From positions 107,777 to 171,776 of the forward strand of contig MNCI01007902.1 of NCBI GenBank assembly GCA_015680685.1: a DNA stretch of 64,000 bases, in the 5' to 3' direction. Origin of the DNA: Gnetum montanum. Its lineage: Eukaryota; Streptophyta; Gnetopsida; Gnetales; Gnetaceae. Position numbers and translations under genes: made by a program. Of the stretch, positions 56,635-64,000 are shown piece by piece. How positions within the stretch are numbered: the first letter of the stretch is position 1; the number at the start of each line of letters is the position of its first letter. The notes under the pieces are model-generated. The model was not told the origin of the DNA, did not search any database, and saw only the letters and a list, made by a program, of their open reading frames with translations.

Positions 56635-57297
56635 ATGACTGCAGCTAAAGCATGAGTTGTTAAATGATATCACTTTAATTAGACTAAAGAAGAACATTAA
56701 CTAAAGAATCTTTATGACAAGCCACATTACATTAAAATTTTCAAATGGCATAAAGAATAAGGGTATGAGAGCAACTTCAAGTGTGAAGCAAAAATCCTTG
56801 AAGTTGATGAGTATCACCAAATAAAACTTCCTCCAACCTTGGCTAATGTCATCTTCTTATGTGATTTTCTCTGCTAGTATTATAAAAGTCATTACTTATG
56901 AACTCAATGTTTGTCTTGGTAAGCAAGGCTCTAAGAGGCCTAGTAGATGAACAAAAGCATATCTTTTTAAGTGATTATACCTAGGCTTAAACCCATGTAT
57001 TTTAACTTGAAAAATAAGCACCCTATTAGTATTTGTTACTATTATGATATACCTTTTGTATATCTAATTATTTGTGTTTATGCTAATGAACAAGTATTCA
57101 TGGTTTAATGTTAACTGATTTATGACCATGAAAAGTGTGTAAGAACATAAAGCATAATCAACTTTGAGTTTGTTCCTAGAAAATCACATATTCATAAGTG
57201 ATGTTAAGTAGTGCATAGATTTATATGATTATAGATAATGATTAAACAATTGGCATTCATAATGGGATGTTAGAACTAGAAACATTTTTTCAAAAAA

Positions 57298-57416
57298 AAT
57301 ATTTACCTCTGAGACAATCAAATTAGAACTTTATAACTTAGAAATGCTTACCAAAATTGAATCCATAACTTAGAGCTTCCAAATAAAGAGTTTTACCACT
57401 AAGTGGTAACATCTCA
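57298..57416 (-). mobile_element. SINE copy (tRNA-derived)
   Basis: On the minus strand GATGTTACCACTTAGTGGTA is followed by a box-B-like TTATGGATTCAATTT and AAGTTATAAAGTTC. It ends at GTAAATATTTTTTTT. It is nearest to the copy at 56336. Confidence 0.68.
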
Positions 57417-57539
57417 TTATTAATTAACATTCATAATACCAAAAGTTGAGTAACCGATAATAAATAATTAGCTAGATATTTTTTTGGAGGTGAGGAGGAG
57501 TGTTGGATTTCATGAAAAAAAAAGAATAATAATTAGAGT

Positions 57540-58962
57540 ATATCAAATCATCCACATAGATCATAATTATGTTCTTATTATTGAAAAATAACTATAAAAC
57601 AAAGATTCCAAATAGAATAGAAAAAAATGGCCGAAGACACTTCAAAATACAAAGAAATACATTATACAAAGCATGTTGATAATACCAAATAATATCATTA
57701 ATGCTTAGTTGAAAGTTATTACAAATTCCAAATATCTATTTCCAAGTCTTTTCCATAATTGAACCCTTATAAAAACATGTTAAAACGAGTTCACAATGAG
57801 GTTACAAAGGAGAACTAATTCTTGTATGTTAAAGATAAGCACAAATAGGAAGACGTTAATGTATTAACCATAATAAAAAATTTGAATTTTTAGATAAAAG
57901 GGAATTCTCCAAATGTTTCTCATTTTTTCTCATTAAAAGTTACAATGATAATTTCATTCTCTAAGCTTTATTAAATTTTTTATAAATATTATCATTTTTG
58001 GCAACTATCCCATATGTAATTTTGGAATTAAAAGGAAAAAATAGATCTACCATCTTTCTAGAAAATATCTAGAAAAGTTTAACCTTAAATAAATTAACAA
58101 GATTAAAAATTAATTTTTCAAACATTTTTCTTCTCTCTTCAATGTAATCCATCTATCATAAATTCATAGATACATATTTGCTCCAAGTAGTTCACGATAT
58201 GAATAAATGAATAGTCCAAGGCCCTTCATGAAAGGAAATCCACCATTGACTACTTTTCTTAAACATATCTTTTGAATTTGTAATACAATTGTAGTTCTAG
58301 TATTTACTAAGCATGTACCATGTCTTTCAAATTTGTTTAAGTACTAGAGAACCAAAAATATAGAGGACTTGAGGGAAAATAAAATAGTAAAAAACATTGT
58401 TAGAAGGCCAACTATTAACATTCTTAGGTTTTCTTGCATACATTTATTTCTAGAAAGGAGTACCCAAGCATCAAGATCATCATTACATTTTGCAATTTAT
58501 TTTGTTAAGAGAACACCTTGCCTATAACAATTACTAAGGCCAACTCCTCTATCTTTTTCTCTAGTACTACAATTATTCCAAGTCTAGAAAAGCTTATATG
58601 AATTTGATTAGTAAACTATAAATATCGACTGATAATTTGATCCATTCTATCATAAGAAGATTTTGTAGAAGCCCAATAGCTAAAGTAATAAACATGAGAA
58701 GATTAAGGCATTTGCTTAACAACTAAAAGTTTGTCAATAATAGTAAGCTTTTTTCCATTTATTAAGTTTCTTTTCAATTTCATCAACAACATAATTCCAC
58801 AAAATATTTAAATTAGGCTCAAAAGGAAAAGTTATTCCTAAAAGCTTGAAGGCAAAATCCTTTTTCAAGATTTTCCAATACCTCAAAGTAACCAGCTCCC
58901 CAATATTACCATTGCAAGAAACATCAAAATGTTGGCAATTAGTTAAACATATTTAATTCTAC
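57540..58962 (-). pseudogene. L1-type LINE fragment, C-terminal RT region
   Basis: Minus-strand reading from 58962 gives LRYWKILKKDFAFKLLGITF, LWNYVVDEIEKKLNKWKKAY, and later DRGVGLSNCYRQGVLLTKQI and DAWVLLSRNKCM (with one stop at the Gln). This matches the segment after the RT core of plant L1 LINEs (KYLGIPF, LW..V...I..KL..W, GGLGL....QG.AL..KWI, W..LLR..I). Frameshifts are present. The RT core and the 5' end are missing, and the 3' limit is uncertain. It is a short dead fragment. Confidence 0.72.
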
Positions 58963-60740
58963 CTGCAATTAAAAAACATATCTTATTCATGTTTAAAATA
59001 TTTATTTTAATAAAATATTATCTAAAATTGTGGGAAATTATTGAAAATAACTTCGTATATAATAATGTTCTTAGTGAGACTAGTTTAAATTATAACTTTT
59101 AAAAAATTAAAGAAAAATTTGAAACTTTAACAAAGTAAGAAATACACATATACTCTAAAGTATTAACATCAAAATTATAGCTCCATTTACATGCTATGAG
59201 AGCTACATGTTGGTATAGTTCATTTGCATAGCATAAGAGCTACATATCAGTGAATAAAAGAGTGTGTATATAATAACATATCTACCATTGATTTATCATC
59301 AATTTCTATGAGTAAAAAAATTATGTGTAAAATATTATGCATTCAAAATCTCACTATCTTGATATTTGATCAAATATCAAATAATTTTTTATTTGAAATT
59401 TTGGTTTTCTTTCAATAAGTAAAAAATATTTTATATTAATAAAATAATTTTAAAGTATAATCAAGTATTTTTGCAACCTTAATGATCAACCAAGATGAGA
59501 GAATCAATCTTTTTTTATATAAAGAATCATATGAAAGTACTAATCTAATCCTATCCTTAGAAATAAAATTTATAATTTCCTAAGGCTTAAAGATTTAAAT
59601 CAGTTCTAATTTATATATTACATTATCCTTCCAATTCTTTTACTACTAGCCATTACTCATAATAGTCTATAATGATTACTTTTAGCTCATAATGAGCCAT
59701 AGCTTCTGAGAGCCAATCCAATAGAGAAAAAATCTACATTGAATTTTGTCCCTTCAAACATCCTATGGTATATGATGAAATAGGTTACACAACTCACATC
59801 CCTATTGAAAATTCTAGTTCTTAAAGAACCAAAAAAGCTTGTGTTGATCCTTGAAGGAATCTTGTAATGATTAACAAAAGAAAGAATTTTTTATTCTTGT
59901 ATCAAATGAAAAAACATAAGATGAATTTTAAAGTGCAAGTATGGACCCACACAATTTTCCTCACTCCAATTTGATCTCTTAAGATACATAAAGTTAACAC
60001 ACTCTCATTCCAATTATAACTACCTTATGACATATCGCTTCAATGAACTCTAGTTAACTTATATCCTTAGCTCACTATTCAATTTCCTTTCACATCTTAA
60101 AACTTATTTTAAAACTAAAAATCTTGAAATTTTAGCTTAACTATGATTAGTAGTTTCCTCAAAACCAATTGTGAGTGCATTGCAACTTACATCTTAGTTA
60201 CAATTCCAAACTATGACTAGATTATGATCCATAGTCTATATGAAATTCCAAACCAAATAGAAACCAAAAATTACCATCTTCTTAATGATAGAGTCGTATG
60301 GCTCACAATGGATTCACAACCCAAATTGCAACTCATAACCTTTTAGCAATCTCCTAAAAACAAAACTTGAAAATATTCTCTCTCTTTTTTTTGCATAGTA
60401 CAACTTCGTATAATATTTAGCTTCTTAGCAAATCATTGCAGCCTCACTATGATTTTCTAGTTGTAGTATCATATACCTAAATTGGGAATTATCAAAAACA
60501 CTCAAAACATAGACTATAATAAGGTTGTGACTCTCACCCTCTCGTAATTGCTTGTTCAAAATACATATGATATCTAAACTGATTCAAATCAAAGCTATAT
60601 TAAACCCATAGATATTTGAATCTAAAATACACATATAAATAAGAATAAAATATGTCATAATTGCATTGATGTCATCATCATCTCCTCCACCCTTAAAATG
60701 AGTAACATAAGACACTATGGGGATTACACTTGGGCTAGCA
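58963..60740. other. AT-rich sequence, nothing recognised
   Basis: No frame, repeat end or motif is assignable. Near 59170-59260 a 55-base segment is partly duplicated (CATGCTATGAGAGCTACATG and GCATAGCATAAGAGCTACAT). Confidence 0.4.
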
Positions 60741-60744
60741 TCAA

Positions 60745-63700
60745 GCCCCCATAAAGTCAAATCATATTCATGAACCTAAAAAACATTTTTAGATCATTTA
60801 TTATCCCAATACATCATGTATTCATGTCAATTTTTATCTCTTGTACTTGTAGCCTCCTTTGCTTTCAGCACAATTGGCTTTCTTGATGTAGTTGGAATTG
60901 GTCCTATAATTGCATCTTTGAGAACTTTAATGTTGTATTCAAAATTAGATGCGAAAAATCTACCTTGAAAATGAGTTTAATCTACAACATTGAAAAAAAA
61001 TAGAAAAATCATTAGGAATATCAATCTTGTAAGCATTATCATTAATTTTTGTTTTAATCTTAAATGAATCAATCTTCCTTAACTTGAGCTTGAAGAAGTA
61101 CATATCTATGTCTCTCCTTACTCAAATACATCCATGCATAATCATTGGCATTAAATGTAATTTTTTTCTTTTCTTTATTCAACTTTTTGACTATCTCTTA
61201 AAAGTTTTTTTCCAATTTGACCTAAACTTGTTAATGTAATATTTTCAAAAGATTTAGAACTTAGAGATAGAACCATAAAAATGTCCTAATTCATCAACAA
61301 TGTTAGGAAAACAACCATAGTTAGCAACAACTGGACTCTTACAATACTGGTTTTAAATTTATTATTGTAAGACAACTTTGCATGTGTTCACAAATTCTCC
61401 CATCCTTGAGATTGATTTTCACATAAATAATGAAAAATTGTCAACAATAATATAGTTATAACTTCAATTTGACCATTGATTTATGAAAGATACGTAGTAG
61501 AAAAATGTAATTTAGCACTCAATAATTCCATAATGATATCCAAAAATGATTAGTGAATCTCACATTCCTGTCACTCATAATATTTAAAGGCTCATGTAAT
61601 ATAATAGCATACTTGAAAAACAAATGATCAACATGAGATGCATTACTACTTCTCTTACATGAAAAAAATAACCATTTTAGTGAATTTATCAACTAGCAAA
61701 AAAACATAATCATATCCATATTTGTTCTTTGGAATATGATAAACAAAATCAATAACACTTTCTTATGAATTATTGAGAATTATTAAAGGCAATTAATGAT
61801 CCTCTGTACTTTTTTCACTCTTAAATTTTTGCCAAGAATAATATTCTTTCAAAAAATTAACTACATCTTTATACTTGTGTAGCCAAAAGTAATTTTTCCC
61901 ACAAGCTCTAAAGTTTTTCTCTTGCCCATGTCACTATTATGCTTTTCATTGAATGGTTTTTTTCTTGAATTCAAAATTAGACACACAAAGTTCTTCAGTT
62001 TTAAAATAAAATCTCTTTCCTAATGTGATAGTCCTTCCACCTATTAGCCCTTCCAAGCAAAGGTGAATTCAAATCTTTCAAAATTTCACAGAAAGTTCTA
62101 TCATTACAATATAAACTAGGGGGAGAATGAAATCCATCATCTTAAATAGAATAATGATTTACATGGTAAATTCTAGATAAACAATCTACCACAACATTGA
62201 TTTTTCCACCTCTATTTTTCAAAATTAAATAAAACTCTTTAAGTTGCCCTAACCATTTCATATATTTAGTATTAAGTTTATTTTGGAATTTAAGAATTGC
62301 ATCTCTTCATGATAGGTCAAAAAAAAAATTTTATTTAGCAATAAATAATGCTTCCAATGGTTAATAGCTTGAAAAATGACATACAACTCTTTCTTATAAA
62401 TACTATATTATTTTCTGGTTCATTTAAGTTTCTAGAAAAATAATAATGGGCTTACCTTCTTACAAAAGCACACCGTCAATTGCAAATTCACTTACATGCA
62501 CCACTACTTCAAAATGTATGAAGAAATTAGAAATAGTGAAAACTATAGCACTAATAATTGTGTCCTTCAAAGGTTGAAAACAAGCCTCTTTTTTAGCATT
62601 CCAATGAATATCAATGTTTTTGATCAATAAGAAAAGCATGAACCATGAACTAAAACTGAAATTTCTTGTAAATATTATATACAATCTATCTAAATTAAGA
62701 AAAGATCTCATCTCATTTAAATTCTTATATGTAGACCATTCCTTAATTACATTAACCTTTTCTTTTTTAATCTTGACTTGATTTTTGAATACAACATGAC
62801 CAAAGTACATAATTTACTTTTTAAAGAAATGACACTTCTTCACATTGACAACAAGTTGTGTTGCATGCAACTTATCAAATACAAGTTTAAATAATCAATA
62901 TGTTTCTTCTCATTACAAGTATAGAATAATATATCATCAAAAAAGACAATGCAAAAGTTTATAATTAATTCTCTAAGTACTTCATGCATTAACCTCATAA
63001 ATGTAGTAGGTGAATTAGTTAAAACAAAAGGCATAACTAGCTATTCATATAATTCATTTAGAGTTTTAAAGACTATTATCCATTCATCCCTAGATGTAAT
63101 TTTTATTTAATAATAACCACTTTTACAATAAATCTTAGAAAATATTTCAACATTTTTCAAAACATATAAGATGTTATTCATTCTAGGATTAGGAAATTTA
63201 TACTTCACAACAATTCTATTCAAAACCCTTGGATCTATGTATATGCTATGCTCATTGATATTATTCCTAGGCATATGTACAACTAGCACTATATAAGAAA
63301 AAATAGACTCTTTAATAAATCCAATGAATAGAAGCTCACTAACCTGCTTATGAAGCTCTTCTCTTAGACTTGAAGTCATGCAATATACTCTTTCATTTAG
63401 AATAGGTGCACCTAAAATAAAATCAATTTGATGCTGAATAGTTCCTTCTAATTTTCCTTTAAACACATCAACAAACTGTTAAACTAAAGAATTGATTTCT
63501 CTAGTAATTTACATGATATTTTAGTCTTGCATATAGTTAATATAGAGATAATAACAAATCCATATCTAAAGTATTCAGGCTCATGAATATATTCATTTTT
63601 ACTAAGCAAAATCAATGAATAATTAGAAAAAAAAATTAGTCTTATACTACACAATAGTCATAGGAATCAAATTATATATTTCATGTTTTTTAGGAATCGA

Positions 63701-63955
63701 CCAAATATCTATTCCAATATCAAATAAAAATTCCAAGGTTTAACGAAGATAACATCAACACTATCAATGAGGAGAATATCATAACTAACTTGATATCTAA
63801 AAGAACTAGTTTTAAAAAATAAAATACATTTCTTTTTAACATCTTGGAAATGATCTTTAGAAAGCTAATAGACTCTATAACATTTAGAGTGAGAAAAAGT
63901 CTACAAATCAATTTTACTAACCTTGGTAGAGATAACATTCTCTTAAGCATCATCA
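60745..63955 (-). pseudogene. Chromovirus (Ty3/gypsy) pol relic
   Basis: On the minus strand, protease/RT-linker text lies near 63.9-63.5 kb. RT follows: IQHQIDFILGAPI, LHKQVSELLFIGFIKESI and NRIVVKYKFPNPRMNNIL (63.46-63.17 kb), then MPFVLTNSPTTFMRLMHEVL with FFDDILFY (63.03-62.93 kb), and YFGHVVFKNQ with MRSFLNLDRLYIIFTRNFSF (62.8-62.66 kb). RNase H is fragmentary. The integrase has YGYDYVFLLVDKFTKMVIFF, EPLNIMSDRNVRFTNHFW and FSTTYLS-stop-INGQIEV (61.75-61.48 kb). A chromodomain-like end near 60.9 kb reads PIPTTSRKPIVLKAKEAT and HEYMMYWDNK. The order and words fit chromoviruses. The element is heavily broken and no LTR of its own is visible. Confidence 0.8.
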
Positions 63956-63959
63956 TCAA

Positions 63960-64000
63960 TGATGAGTGGCGAGGTACCCTTACACTCAACCATATGAAAC
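63960..64000 (-). repeat. Start of another Athila-like LTR at the window edge
   Basis: TGATGAGTGGCGAGGTACCC and the text after it match the U5 ends of the Gypsy-2 and Gypsy-3 LTRs. The bases before it (CATCATCATCAA) only faintly resemble their primer site, so an insertion into the chromovirus and a decayed internal end are both possible. The rest lies outside the window. Confidence 0.7.

Larger units (their letters stand above)
56070..57297. other. AT-rich sequence with a SINE and a (TA)n tract
   Basis: Apart from the SINE at 56336-56449 and (TA)n at 56610-56634, nothing is recognisable. An isolated GGCCGCGATATCGCATCCC lies at 56572-56590. It resembles the palindromic words of the Athila-like LTRs, and an ambiguous base follows it. 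Confidence 0.45.

Overview
This window looks like nuclear intergenic DNA from a repeat-rich seed plant genome. I see no intact host gene. Nearly everything I can identify is a transposable element or a relic of one. The plant assignment rests on Ty3/gypsy elements of Athila, Tat/Ogre and chromovirus type, a Sirevirus-like Ty1/copia element, tRNA-derived SINEs and a captured CCR4-type deadenylase that resembles the plant CCR4-1/2 proteins. The DNA is AT-rich, CpG-poor and full of TAG/TAA/TGA codons where CAG/CAA/CGA is expected, which fits long-term decay of methylated repeats. Single ambiguous bases occur at 3345, 49395 and 56591.

Layout. 0.54-8.76 kb: an Athila-like gypsy element (+) with decayed gag-pol, a truncated 5' LTR and an almost matching target duplication. 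9.06-9.77 kb: a relic of a Merlin/ISXO2-type DDE transposase (-). 12.21-15.07 kb: two 1.2-kb LTRs around only 0.4 kb of interior. 18.49-25.73 kb: two solo LTRs of about 3.4 kb from one family, in opposite orientation, each with its own 5-bp target duplication. 26.38-56.06 kb: one Sirevirus-like copia element (-), split by nested insertions. 56-64 kb: two SINE copies, an L1-type LINE fragment (-), a chromovirus pol relic (-) and the edge of another Athila-like LTR.

Inside the copia element there are two large inserts. The first, 27.58-33.52 kb, is a complete LTR-to-LTR element with perfect TTCCT target duplications. It has no recognisable gag or pol, but it carries an apparently intronless copy of a plant CCR4 deadenylase domain. 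The second, 36.9-54.1 kb, is a composite. It begins with a GC-richer Tat-lineage element that encodes only gag and protease. Downstream and antisense to these lies a long multi-exon reading frame whose GT-AG introns keep codon phase. Next come a gag-only Athila-like element (-) and the 5' end of another Athila-like element (-). One deletion at about 47.24 kb appears to have removed the Tat 3' LTR and most of the neighbouring LTR.

The two most unusual items are the spliced antisense gene of the Tat-like element (about 43.7-47.0 kb) and the CCR4-carrying LTR element. The Merlin-like transposase relic and the inverted pair of very long solo LTRs come next. All coordinates come from reading the sequence; no database search was possible.
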